Origin: Gautieria morchelliformis
Taxonomy: Eukaryota > Basidiomycota > Agaricomycetes > Gomphales > Gomphaceae
Assembly: GCA_015179125.1 (NCBI GenBank)
Contig: WHVA01000133.1
Coordinates: 170,945-234,944 of the forward strand
Length of the DNA: 64,000 nt
Direction: 5' to 3'
The notes under the pieces are model-generated. The model did no database searches. It saw only the letters and a program-made list of their open reading frames with translations, and was not told where the DNA came from. The position numbers and the translations under genes are program-made. Shown here in pieces: positions 1-10,516 of this stretch (its first letter is position 1; each line of letters opens with the position of its first letter).

Positions 1-640
1 CTGCACCACGTTCAGTACTAATTCTCATTGAAGGAGAAGGCTACACAGCACGTACCGTGTTCTGCGCGGCGCCTCGAATGAGTTCTTCTAGCCCAGGAAG
101 GGGGCTCCCTCCGGCCGCTAACTCTTCCAATAGCCTGAGCTATGAGGTGAAAGAGGGCGCTGCCGTACCAGATTTCTAGACCCAGTTCCTGTATAACACA
201 AAATCGAGTAGCGAAGATATGTATTTGAGAGCTTGCTTTACGGCTTGGAAGGGCAAGTTATTCATCTCTGCAACGGGCATCAAGTTTCGCCATCCATTGA
301 AAGCCTGCTCCAGAGACCCACTCCGGGACATATTTCACTTACGCTACGTAAGATAATTATAAGGGTTAAGCGATCTGACGTACATATAGGGACCGTGTCC
401 ACGAGGAATGTGCCAGGCGGAGAGAGTGGAGTCAGGATTTTCTTTAGGAGGCACCTTGATTCCATACACAATCTGGAAATTAGGTGCATGCCTCCATGGT
501 GATCGCCCCTGCCGTGTGCGCACATGTCCAACAAATTGGTCAGGAGTCTCGTAGAGTCGACGGAGTAATGTCAACTGGTTATTCTCGGACTGGCACCGGC
601 CTGAGTTACAGTCCGTTGACACTAGGCAAGGTCACCCGCC
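1..640 (-). pseudogene. Cytochrome P450 relic, internal part
   Basis: Reading the minus strand, short blocks in different frames resemble the middle of an agaricomycete E-class P450. One block (about 620-450) has a YETPDQFVGHVR-like segment followed by YGIKV and an N-P-D/G-P-Y stretch. A second, near 300-260, reads like PGAGFQ and then PFQAVKQAL. A third, at 150-20, reads GTAAPSFTS, a stop, then LEELIRGAAQNTV, which fits the approach to the I helix. The blocks are interrupted by stops and frame changes, and the haem-binding Cys region is absent because the relic runs off the left edge. The assignment comes from remembered family patterns, not a search. An unrelated degenerate sequence remains possible. 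Confidence 0.42.
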
Positions 641-1064
641 CAGACTGGCCATCGTCTCATTATTACAGTGCACTGAAGAAACTCCTCATCGATCATCGAG
701 AGACCAAGATGTCGTTTTCCATAAATGTGTCCTGAGAATAGCATACCGTGGAATAACCAGTCCAGGCTTGTAACATGGCATTATCTGGTATGATAGTGTG
801 AATATACGCCGTTATATCGATCCCCTTGCTCTGTTGCAACTGGTAAAAGACGCTGGCAATCAGGTAATCAGGCTCTTATGTAAGGCGCAACCGTGTCTCA
901 ACTTTAGCCGCGGCAATAAATTTGATGCCTTGTACACCCCCGTTCGAGTTTGGAGTATCTAAAAGGTCAAGCACTTGACGTATTCGCGTCCTCGACTACC
1001 TAGCTATTGTATGCCTTTTAGGAGGGTCTGTGGAACGTAAAATGTGGAGGCTCAGTATAATCTC
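641..1064. other. Intergenic stretch, nothing recognised
   Basis: I see no convincing coding frame, RNA gene or repeat boundary here. Short open frames exist on both strands but show no family motif. The left part may hold the decayed N-terminal end of the P450 relic. Confidence 0.4.
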
Positions 1065-1335
1065 GGGAACTGCCTGCCGCCCACCTGTTTCATGCATCTG
1101 TCACACCTCATCGTTTCTGCCTTTTCAAAACCCCGCCGACAGCTTGGCTCAACGTCGTCTGGGTCCGGTATTTTCCTTGTTTCTCAGGCTTCTAACACTC
1201 TAGGGAACTGCCTGTCGCACACCTGTTTCATGCATCTGTCACACCTCATCGTTTCTGCCTTTTCAAAACCCCACCGACAGCTTTTCTCAACGCCGTCTGG
1301 GTCCCGGTATTTTCCTTGTTTTTCAGGGTTCTAGT
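1065..1335. repeat. Tandem duplication, 138-bp unit, two copies
   Basis: The unit starting GGGAACTGCCTGCCGC at 1065 recurs from 1203 (GGGAACTGCCTGTCGC) with a few substitutions. Both copies run through ATGCATCTGTCACACCTC and end near TTCCTTGTTT followed by T/CTCAGG. The few mismatches suggest a moderately recent local duplication. An open frame crosses both copies, but its protein (FMHLSHLIVSAFSKP repeated) has no recognisable domain. Confidence 0.85.
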
Positions 1336-1576
1336 TAGCTTTGACAGAGACCTATAAAACCTTCGTGATGAACCTCCAAGATATGATCAGAGGCAATCAC
1401 CTGCGGGGCCCTTATGGATGTTCCACCCATACTCCCACTTGCAAAAGACAGCCTCGTGAATGTTTCCGGGAATGTTGCTATCATTGATTGTGGCCGAAGA
1501 TGGAAAAAACTGACTGTTCACATATCGCCAACGTCCCCTGGTCCGATTGTAAGTTCTGTGTTATTGAGCCCAAGGC

Positions 1577-2329
1577 ATGCCAGAGTTAACTGTTCTATTC
1601 AAGACTATGATACTGCATTTCTCTCCTACAGATTTTGACGGCACTGCCATGCCTGGATGGCTTGCAGACTCTGACCAGTCCAGTGACACAGATTCGGACA
1701 CCCAGCCTTCTTCTCCTTCACTTGAGCATGCATCCCCAACCTTCCAATCTGGCAAACCTTCCAATATCAAGACGTCCACGGCATTAGTCACGGCCTCAAA
1801 CCCATATGTACCCTCTCAAGCAAACCTCAGGGTGACCCAACGTCTAGATACCCTCCAACCTGGCAAACCTTCCAATATCAAGATGTCCACGGCATTAGTC
1901 ACGGCCTCAAATCCATACGTACCCTCTCAAACAAACTTCAGGGTGACCCAACATCTAGATATGGTATGGTTTTCATATACATTGCAATGGCGGGTGGCTC
2001 ATATAAATTACTTGAAGTCTTCCATGGCAATCAGAAGCACAGAGCCTGTGACAATGACAGGGTCTGCGATGCAGCGCAGTAGCCGATTGCAGTCCATTGT
2101 CACCCCGGTAACCAAGAACGCGACACAATTAGTAGGTATGAAACCTGGCAGTCAGAACCACGAGGTCAGCAAACACAAACGTGAGGGCAAACAGGAAACA
2201 CCGAGCACTTCACGCAAACGTCGCAAGGTGTGGGAAATTTCCAAAGAGGAATGGGATGTGTACTTCCGTCCCACTGGTTGGATCAGGCCAGGTGATCGTC
2301 GTTATTGCAAAAGACCCGACCTTGCATGA
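1577..2329 (+). CDS. Hypothetical open frame with internal 37-residue duplication
   Basis: An open frame of 250 codons with no family I recognise. It is Ser/Thr/Pro-rich near the start (DSDQSSDTDSDTQPSS) and basic near the end (SRKRRKVWEISKEEWDVYF). A 111-bp unit (1751-1861 and 1862-1972) is duplicated in frame, giving two copies of GKPSNIK-x-STALVTASNPYV. A possible intron donor (GTATGG) follows the second copy near 1963, so the uninterrupted frame may not be the real exon structure. It lies just upstream of the transposase-like exons at 2500 and could belong to the same mobile gene, but nothing proves this. The start is the first Met of the open frame; a later ATG at about 1650 is equally possible. 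Confidence 0.3.
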   Translation: MPELTVLFKTMILHFSPTDFDGTAMPGWLADSDQSSDTDSDTQPSSPSLEHASPTFQSGKPSNIKTSTALVTASNPYVPSQANLRVTQRLDTLQPGKPSNIKMSTALVTASNPYVPSQTNFRVTQHLDMVWFSYTLQWRVAHINYLKSSMAIRSTEPVTMTGSAMQRSSRLQSIVTPVTKNATQLVGMKPGSQNHEVSKHKREGKQETPSTSRKRRKVWEISKEEWDVYFRPTGWIRPGDRRYCKRPDLA

Positions 2330-2499
2330 CATTATGAAACATCAGAAATATATATTGCTTGTTGTTATATAATATTGCTTGTTGTTTCTCATATGGACCA
2401 TCAGAGTCAAATGTGATCACGTGGCCGGTCGTTTCTACATACCGAACCATCCTCTTCCATCCACCCAAGAGTCAGTCTTTGTGCAGATCCCCACTCATC

Positions 2500-3384
2500 A
2501 TGCCAGGACCTCGGAGGAAAAAACTACCAGCAAGTAGGTGTTTGCCAATGGTATAAGTGACATGCACCGTGTTCATTTGGATTCTAGATTTCGAGGTCCA
2601 CGCAAATGACAACAAACGGATTCGATGTCAGACATGTCAGGTATATGATGCCCGACCAGAGGACATGCATTGGATATGCCGCGCTGCTTCATCCACTCAT
2701 AATAACAGCCACACACATGTAGAGAACACACAGCGGCTCACACATCGGCGAGAGATGGCCGCGATGATGTATTCCAACATGATCGAAGCGCAAGTTGCTC
2801 ACCCTGGGAATGTCATTGGTGACCCACGTCCTCATATGCATTTGAATGATGACATGGGATTTCATGATGATAGAGAGGCTGAACGTGATATCGCTGTTGC
2901 TGGGATGCGACATATGGTGACTCAAGAAGACGAGGATCGGCTTATTGAAGAGGAGCTAGAAGACTATGACGCTTATGCCGCAGAGCTATCCAATGACCTG
3001 GATGACAAGTCATCCCCAGATGATGAGGATGTGACTGTCCCGGGTGCCATATTGGACCAGCAGGCATTCGGTGCGTCAGAGTACGACACATCTGCTCTCC
3101 TCTCATGATGATTTCTTTAGATCTCGAAAGTGTCCCGTTGGTGGAACTCCAATCACACCTATCAGGCATATCTCAGGCAGGGGATTGGGCACCATATCCA
3201 AACAAAACTGTGCGTACCTATGTAATGTCAACCATACGAGCAGTTTTGACATGACTCACAAACCAGATGTGTCTCATTGATCTACTTGATAACCTCCCTC
3301 GGCTTCGCTTGTCTCGGCGTCACATGGAAATGTTTTTATGGGTGATGAAGGAGTGTGGAGCCATCGATGTCCCCTCGCAGTATG
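2500..3384 (+). pseudogene. Transposase-like gene, 5' exons only (KDZ/Plavaka-like), cut by LTR element
   Basis: Four exons join in frame: 2500-2533, 2588-3070, 3121-3209 and 3267-3384. The introns are GT...AG (54, 50 and 57 nt). The start MPGPRRKKLPAN is followed by a CQTC zinc-knuckle-like segment with later His residues (CxxC...HxxxH). An acidic Asp/Glu-rich stretch comes next, and the last exons read DWAPYPNKT, LLDNLPRLRLS and MKECGAIDVPS. I associate that last signature with large multicopy agaricomycete transposases of the Plavaka/KDZ kind. This rests on memory of the family and was not searched. The frame stops at the chromovirus LTR starting at 3385, so the catalytic part is missing. 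The protein would be about 240 aa against the many hundreds expected. A C-terminal fragment of what may be the same family lies at 56063-56739. Confidence 0.5.
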
Positions 3385-3864
3385 TGTAAGCGCAACCCTG
3401 GCTAGTCGTGGAGATCACACTACCACACAACTGACAAGGGGAAATCCAAAGTATGTATAAATGAACAGAGCATACAAGAGAGGGGGTTCTCACCTGACAA
3501 GGGGAAATCCAAAGAGAAAAGTCTAAGGACCCCCAATGTCAGCGAGCCCGTATTATACTACGCTGCACAGCCAGGGACAACGCTTGGCACCCGCCATCAA
3601 CCCTGCATCCCCCTGACCCTTGATCGACCCTTGATGCCACCTATTATGCGAGTCGCTTGATTTCCGACACTGTTCCGGGGCGGAAGTCGGAAATTGGAGT
3701 GGAACTGGCAAGGCGAACGGAACTGGTGGAAGTTCTCCCAGAAGCGGAATTGTTCCCGAAAGCGGATGCGGAGATGGAATCGGAACCGGAAGCGGAGTCG
3801 GAAATGGAGTCGGAACTGGGTGTGGTGTCGGAACTGGAAATGGAAAACAGGGTGTCCCCTGACA
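3385..3864 (-). repeat. e1 3' LTR
   Basis: 480-bp LTR with terminal TGT...ACA. Its element-sense U3 begins TGTCAGGGGACACCCTG and is rich in TTCCGA-type hexamers. The last codons of pol and its stop (3644-3646) lie inside it. It differs from the partner LTR in, for example, GCGCAACC versus GGGCAACC at its plus-strand left end. Confidence 0.95.
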
Positions 3865-6800
3865 TCACCCCCCCTCTAGCGTGCTGCGTCCTCGAAGCAC
3901 GGGACACAAGGGATTGAAATGCCAGCGAGCGGATTCGGCGAGGGGCACCTGGATGTGTCCTGTAGAACTCCCGGAGTTTGTCAGGAGCGGAAACATCTTG
4001 CTCCGGGACCCACGAATTCTCCTCGTACCCATACCCTTCCCATTTCACGAGGAATTGGAGTCGTCCTCGCACAAACCGGCTGTCCAGGATCCGTTCTACC
4101 ACGTAGTGCTCTTCCCCATCTACAATTTCTGGCGGAGGTGGCGGATGAGCCTTCCGACGTGGAATTGGGTCCTCAAGCATAGGGAGTAACTTCACCACGT
4201 TGAAGACGGGGTGGAGGCGGGACATGGACATCGGAAGTCGGAGGCGGTATGCATTCCGTCCAACCCTCCGCGTCACTGTGAAGGGCCCAAGGTAGCGGTG
4301 GGCAAGCTTCTGCGAAGGGCGTGTGGTGCGGATGTCACTCGCATCTAGGTACACCTTGTCTCCAACTTGGTACTCTGGGGCAGGAACCCGGCGTCGGTTG
4401 TAGTACCTTGCCATGTCATCCTTGGCCTTCGCAAGGGCCGACTTGGCTTCCGAAAGGGTGGAGTCCATGCGGTCTCGGAACTCATTGACCGTCTCGAGTC
4501 GGGAGTCAGCCTGGCGTGGTTCGAAGCCCATCCGCGGGTGTCGTCCGGAGTCAAGCATGAAGGGAGTCTGTTGCGTGGCGGAATGGACATGGTTGTTGTA
4601 TTGGAATTCCGCCAGCGGAAGTAACTCATCCCAGTCATCCTGCCTCTCATTAACAAAGAGGCGGAGATATTGCTCCAACTCCTGATTGACCCGTTCCGTC
4701 TGTCCGTCACCCTGCGGATGGCACGCTGTGGTGGTAGCCAGCTTTATGCCGAGCAGGCGGTAGAGCTCCCGAGTCAGTTCCGCGACAAACTGCGGACCTC
4801 GGTCAGAAACGACTTGCTTCGGGAGCCCATGCAACTTCCAGACATGTGCAAGGAACAGGCGGGCCGCTCCGAGGGCTGTGATCGTCGTGTGCGTCGGAAT
4901 GAAGTGGGACACCTTGCTCACCGAATCCACGACGTTCATGATCGCGTCGTAGCCATGAGACTCTGGGAGTTCAACGATGAAGTCGACACTGATGGTGTCC
5001 CAGCGGGATTCGGGAATCGGGAGCGGAACAAGTTCTCCGACGGGCGGACGTCGTTGCGCTTTGGTTCGGAGACAAAGGTCACACGTCTTCACGTACTGTC
5101 CGATGTAGCGGGACATCTGAGGCCACCAGTAATTTCGAGCCACTAACTCCAGCGTCTTCCACCTGCCAGCATGCCCAGCGACCCGTGTGTCATGGTGCTG
5201 GGACACGATGCGACGGCGGAGGTCCGCCCCACCCGGAACATAGACCTTGCCTCTGAAGTGGAGCAGTCCATCACGTTCCGACCATTCCGCTGCCCGTACA
5301 GACCGTGAGTGCCCCTTCCGGAGTTCCTCCACTGCCTTCACCACCGACTCCTCCTTCTCTCCATTCCGGTACTGCCTCCGGATATCCCGGAGCATTTCCG
5401 CTTCCGCCCCAACTGCAGTTACTCCTTCTAGGGCACGGATTGCAAAGAGACTTGGGCGGAGCAGTGTCATATCCGCGTTGTCTCCACTTCCGCTTCCGTG
5501 ATCCGCGCAGCGGGATAGGGCATCGGGCTTGCCCATGGTGCGGCCGGGGCGGTGGTGGAGCATGAAGTCAAACCGGGACAGGTGTAGGGACCACCGTGCT
5601 TGTCGTCGGTTCAGCTTCTTAGCCGTGCGGAAATACTCGAGGTTCTTGTGGTCTGTCCAGATCTCAAAAGGGCATAGAGCACCCTCGAGGAAGTGTCGCC
5701 ACTCCTCCAGCGCTCGGATGATTGCCAGCATCTCCTTGTCATGGATCTCATAGTTCCGCTCGACCGGACTAAGGCTCTTAGAGAAGAAGGCAATCGGATG
5801 CCACCCCCCACCATCTTCCGATGACTGCTGTGACAAGACCGCTCCGGTAGCTGCGTCGGAAGAATCCGCCTCGACTCGATAAGGGCGAGAGTCGTCGGGA
5901 AAGATCAGGACCGGGGCGGAAGTGATCAGCTCCTTGAGTTTGTCAAAGGAAGTCTGTTCCGGCTCTCCCCACCGCCATCCAACCTCCTTCTTGGTGAGGT
6001 CGAAGAGGGCACGGGCGTGGCAGGAGAAGTCCTTGATGAACCGCCGGTAGAAATTGACAAACCCAATGAAGGACTGGACCTCCTTCTTGTTTCGCGGCAC
6101 GGGCCAATCCGATACACCGGAAACTTTGACTGGGTCCATTTCCACCTTTCCTTCCGACACAATCACCCCAAGATACTCTATCCGCGTCCGCTCAAATTCG
6201 CACTTTTCCGGCTTGAGACACAGGTTGTACTCCCGGAGCCGTTCCAGCACTCTCCGCACGATTTCCCGATGTTCGGACATTGTTTTCGTGAAAATGAGGA
6301 TGTCATCGAGGTAGACGCAGACAACCCCTTCTGCTATCATGTCACGGAAAATGTCATTCATCATCGTCTGGAATGTGGCGGGACTGTTGGTGAGGCCAAA
6401 GAACATGACCTGTGGCTCAAAGAGTCCTCGATTGGTGCAGAATGCGGCCTTCCACTCGTCTCCCTCCCGGATCCGGACATTGTTGAAGCCCCAGCGGACA
6501 TCCAGCTTAGTGAAGTACCTCGCCCCGCGGAGTTGTGTGATCAGTTCGGAAATGAGTGGAATGGGGTACCGGTTCTTGATCGTGATCGCATTCAAGGCCC
6601 GGTAGTCCTGCACAAGTCTGAGCGAGCCATCCTTCTTCTTGATGAAGAACACCGGAGATGCCATGGGTGACTTGGAGGGGCGGATCCTCCCTGTACGGAG
6701 GTTTTCCGCAAGGAACGCATCGAGCTCTACCTGCTCCTTGGGTGACAGCGGGTAGACCTTGCAGTTGGTGGGCTTTGACCCAGGCTCCAACTCGATGGCG

Positions 6801-7790
6801 TGGTCCCACAGCTTCCGTGGAGGCAGGGTATCAAACGACTCCTTGGAAAAGACGTCCTCGAACTCTCGCAGGTACTCCGGAATTTCCGCCTCTACTCTAT
6901 CATGCCTCTTGGAGGCTTCAGCAAGGCGTTGCGAAATATTTCCGGTGGCGCGGATGTGTTCCGCTTCCGGTGGAAGGCTTACGTACAGCAAGCGCTCCCC
7001 TTCCGCCAGAGTGTCTTCCGGGCCGAGTCGGATGACGTTGGAGTCGGAATCGGAATCGGAATCGGAATTGGAAGTGGGATCCGGTTCAAATTCCGCTTCC
7101 GAGTCTTCTTCTGCAAGCAGTGGATGGGGGCCAGAACGACATGTCTGTATGAGCCGTTCGGTCTTCCGCTGCTCCTGGCGCTCCTTCCGCAGTTCCGACC
7201 TGCACATGTGACACTTGGCTGGACATCGACTCATCAGTACCTTCCGAGTCTGCCAATTGATCTCCGGGTTGTGCTCCTGAAGCCAGGTAAACCCGAGGAT
7301 GATGTCCTGCTTCCCCAGGCTGGTGACTGCAAAGGAAGTGCGTTCTGAGTGTCCATCGTAGCGGAGAATTGTGTCTACTATCTCCGTGATGGACCCTGCC
7401 TCATTGGGCTTCCATCCACATTGAACACCGGGATTGCACGTTGCAACTTCCGCGTGGTCAGTCGGTTCCGTTCCACATAGTCCCAGTCCATAAACTGACC
7501 AGTGGCCCCGCAATCGACAAGGGCGGGTCCGGATTTGACTTCCGCCGTATCTGTCGTCTGGATCTCCACCTTAATGACTAGTGACTTGGGGCCAGGGGTG
7601 GCAGCAACAACATAGCGCTTCGGAAGGCGTCTCTCCCAAGGGCGGATGCGGGATGGATGGGGTGTCAGATTTGGTTTTTGTGTGACTTTATCCGGTGGGT
7701 CTGTACGAAGTGAGGGGAGTGGGGGCTTTTCATTCTCTACTTCAAGACAGGCAACCGGTTATGTACAGGCAGCAGGGGCACACATCTCAC
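3644..7790 (-). pseudogene. pol: e1 pol: protease, RT, RNase H, integrase, chromodomain (frameshifted)
   Basis: The polyprotein would supply the enzymes for reverse transcription and integration. Visible in order are a protease motif (LVDCGATG), RT with YLDDILIF, RNase H (EADSSDAATGA), an integrase HHCC zinc domain and D,D-35-E core (SDRGPQF; GDGQTERVN), and a C-terminal chromodomain (FLVKWEGYGYEENSWVP). Two one-base deletions relative to e2/e3 break the N-terminal part. One is in the G run at 7406-7408 (three G instead of four), the other in the A run near 7748-7750. From 7405 to the stop inside the 3' LTR the frame is open. Long open frames on the opposite strand are shadows of this gene. 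Confidence 0.92.
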
Positions 7791-9078
7791 CCGCTGCGTG
7801 TCACAAAATCCGACGCATCTTCCGCTTCCGGTAGACCATGTTCCGCATTTTCGGAAAGCTCTTCCGCAGTGGGCACTCCGTTTATGTCTGCAAGCGCGAG
7901 GAACTCTGGAAGGATCTCGAGTTTCTCCTCTGTGGTCATAAGCCGGATATCAAAGGCTTGGGGGCACTCGCGAGCGTAGTGGCCTGGTTGTCGGCAGCGG
8001 AAGCAGGTGATAGTTCCGTGGCCTTTTCCGCGCATGCGGTCAACATCCATCGGGGCAGGGCCACTCTTCGAGGGAGGAGGGCTATGGTTCCTAATAGGAG
8101 CAGGCGGAGCAAGCATCGGAAATAATTTCCGTGTGGGAATGAATGCGCTTCCGGGTTTTGGCACAGGTTGAGTAGGACGAGCGGAACTGCGTGTCGTGTT
8201 CCGACTCGTCTCCACGAAGGCCTCATTTGCCTCCCTGTTCCGAGAAACCTTCTGCGCAGCTTGGTACCACCCTTCCGGGTCATCAAAATCCGGAGCTCCA
8301 TCCCCAAGCAGCGCAACTTGGTTCTGGAGCGTCGGATCAAGTCCTCGTCGGAATTTGATGACGATCGTCTTGTCGTCGTCATATTCCGCAAGGTCGATGA
8401 GCTCCTGGAAGCGATCGATGTAGTCATCGACCGGATCTTTGGCCTGGTACCAGCTCGTCCCCTCGAGCTTTGTAAGGGCTGTGAGCTGTTCGTTTTTCGG
8501 GCAGAACTGGTCGGAAAATGTTTTCTCGAACGCGTCCCAGTCCCGGAAGTAGTTCCCCTTGCCCTTTGCTTCATGTCGGATCACTTGTTTGCAAAACGGG
8601 CTGCACGGTCCGATTTGAAAAAGGACAACGTCCAGTGAATCCGAGCCTGGTCGTTCGGAAAGAGGTCTCCGACAATTGCGAAGTAGATGCTGCATGTGTT
8701 GAAGAATGCGCGTCCCTTCTCCCGATCTCCGTCAAAGTCCGCCGGAGTTGCAGGTTTGACCTTTGCTAACTTCGCGGACCTCCTCTTTTCCGCTAGTTCC
8801 GTTTTTCCGAAATCCGGATCATCCAGCATTTCATTTCCACCACCTTGTGGAATATCTAACTTAGCCAAAATCGCTTGTAAGGCTGTTTCAATCGCGTCGG
8901 TCTTCATCCGGTTCCGCGTCAATTCCTCCTCCATCTTCCGAAGACGATCGTCCGGATCCATGTTGGAAGGAGAAATATGGGACGGGATTTCCGGGGTTGG
9001 GAGCTCGACGTAAGAAGAGGGGCTGTCGTACGCTGTATGTGCGGAAGAGGTTGCGATCTCCGAGTCGCTGTCTCCCAT
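7787..9078 (-). pseudogene. gag: e1 gag (frameshifted)
   Basis: Gag would form the cytoplasmic retrotransposon particle and bind the element RNA. Near its end it has a CCHC zinc knuckle (CFRCRQPGHYAREC). The N-terminal half (RIHWTLSFFKSDRAARFANK) and C-terminal half (VIRHEAKGKGNYFRDWD) lie in different frames because one C is missing near 8584 compared with e3. The frame is open right up to the LTR, but e1 has an extra Met (GMGDSD, at about 9078) ahead of the ATG conserved in the family (8961). The stop overlaps the start of the pol frame, as in e3. Confidence 0.88.
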
Positions 9079-9148
9079 TCCGAACGCACCTATGGCGAAT
9101 GCAACGCGCAGTACGACCGCCGGTCCTCTAGGGGAGAGACTTTTCTGC

Positions 9149-9628
9149 TGTAAGGGCAACCCTGGCTAGTCGTGGAGATCACACTACCACACAACTGACA
9201 AGGGGAAATTCAAAGTATGTATAAATGAACAGAGCATACAAGAGAGGGGGTTCTCACCTGACAAGGGGAAATCCAAAGAGAAAAGTCTAAGGACCCCCAA
9301 TGTCAGCGAGCCCGTATTATACTACGCTGCGCAGCCAGGGACAACGCTTGGCACCCGCCATCAACCCTGCATCCCCCTGACCCTTGATCGACCCTTGATG
9401 CCACCTATTATGCGAGTCGCTTGATTTCCAACACTGTTCCGGGGCGGAAGTCGGAAATTGGAGTGGAACTGGCAAGGCGAACGGAACTGGTGGAAGTTCT
9501 CCCAGAAGCGGAATTGTTCCCGAAAGCGGATGCGGAGATGGAATCGGAACCGGAAGCGGAGTCGGAAATGGAGTCGGAACTGGGTGTGGTGTCGGAACTG
9601 GAAATGGAAAACAGGGTGTCCCCTGACA
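9149..9628 (-). repeat. e1 5' LTR with promoter elements
   Basis: 480-bp LTR. In element sense it carries TATAATA (minus, 9321-9315) and, 33 nt further on, AGACTTTTCT (minus, 9288-9279). AGACTTTTCT is the likely RNA start and self-primer, because its complement lies at 9137-9146, 2 nt outside the LTR. A 20-nt direct repeat ending CTTGTCAG follows. Confidence 0.93.
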
Positions 9629-9629
9629 T

Positions 9630-10367
9630 CTACCTGGCGTGATGGTTCATCACTGGCCCCATCATCAACCCCTTTAGGTGTTTGTATGGCCGGGATCCAT
9701 TCGCGGGACGTCCTACACGTAGATCGTGTGGGATCAACCCAGCAGATGAAGAGTCCCTGCAGGGTAGTGTGTAGGCAGGTCTCAAGGCGTGTTTTTGGAC
9801 ATAGGTACCTTTGCCCTCTATCTATCCAACCCTGACTCCAGACAGCCTCTTTCCTATTCGCTGATATCATACCAGCATTCAATATAAGTAGTTTACATTC
9901 ACATGTATATTCCCCAGTTCAATTATCATACGTCTATCTTGTGCAAAAACCTGACCTCACTGTGACCATCGTCTTGAGCCCTCCCTCCTCTATAGACCAC
10001 CATCTTCGACTAGAGGAGGACTTAAGCACCATTGGTGAGTTTTTGTACTTCGCCTTCACTACCTTAGCCTTCATACTATTATCGGTGCTGTCGGTGAAGG
10101 GCTCCAAAGGAGCACCTTTCACTGGCGAAAGGATTCTCACTACTAGACAACCTTTCCGTGAGGGCTTGTACATTACATCGTCAAGTATCATGGGCTACTT
10201 CCCTATGACTGTAGATAGGGTGAGCTCCATTTGGGAAGCCCTCTTACCTTCTGAACATTTATTAGTTCATCTTATTCGCCGAACGGCACACTTCATTGCA
10301 TAACCCATTTGGTCATTCACTGTGTTCACCAATACATGATATTAACACCTGAAAACCAATCTTGACA
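9630..10367 (+). repeat. LTR-like dispersed repeat, copy A
   Basis: About 730 bp match the reverse complement of 56740-57568 almost throughout. Shared landmarks include TGATGGTTCATCACTGG near the start, TGGGAT(T/C)AACCCAGCA, CACTGTGAC(C/T)ATCGTCT, ATTATCGGTGCTGTCGGTGA and an end ATCTTGACA. Copy B begins TGCTTTACC in this orientation, so copy A lacks its first bases, which the e1 LTR replaces. TG...CA ends and the absence of coding capacity suggest a solo LTR of an unidentified retroelement, but I see no target-site duplication. A potential frame (9941-10303) is not conserved in copy B and is not called. Confidence 0.75.
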
Positions 10368-10516
10368 ATGTGGTCCTCAATGAACCGGGGTGCCAAGAAC
10401 GCCATGGTAATGCTGTAATATGTCCGGATGTACATGTTCAAAATCATCCACTGCCATACCATAAACAGCTTCATTGACAAACCACAGGTCCTGTGTAGCT
10501 TCGGTATAGGCCAATG

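Larger units (their letters stand above)
3385..9628 (-). mobile_element. Chromovirus copy e1 (Ty3/gypsy LTR retrotransposon), full length, frameshifted
   Basis: A complete LTR-gag-pol-LTR structure on the minus strand. The LTRs (3385-3864 and 9149-9628, 480 bp each) differ at about four positions that I could count, so the insertion is young. Both start TGTAAG and end GACA as read on the plus strand. A polypurine tract (minus-strand AGAGGGGGGG) abuts the left LTR, and the self-primer site abuts the right LTR (AGACTTTTCT on plus at 9137-9146). Coding is broken by at least three one-base deletions. No target-site duplication is seen: GTATG on the left, TCTAC on the right. The flanks belong to unrelated sequences. 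Confidence 0.93.

Noticed and set aside
233..735. Several short plus-strand open frames near the left edge
   Set aside because: No family pattern. The minus strand carries P450-like blocks that explain the local openness.
9137..9148. A tRNA primer binding site next to the chromovirus LTR
   Set aside because: No TGG-type start matching a tRNA 3' CCA end is present. The complement within the LTR explains the site better.
9941..10303. 120-codon open frame inside LTR-like repeat A
   Set aside because: Copy B of the repeat does not keep this frame intact, so it is not under coding constraint.
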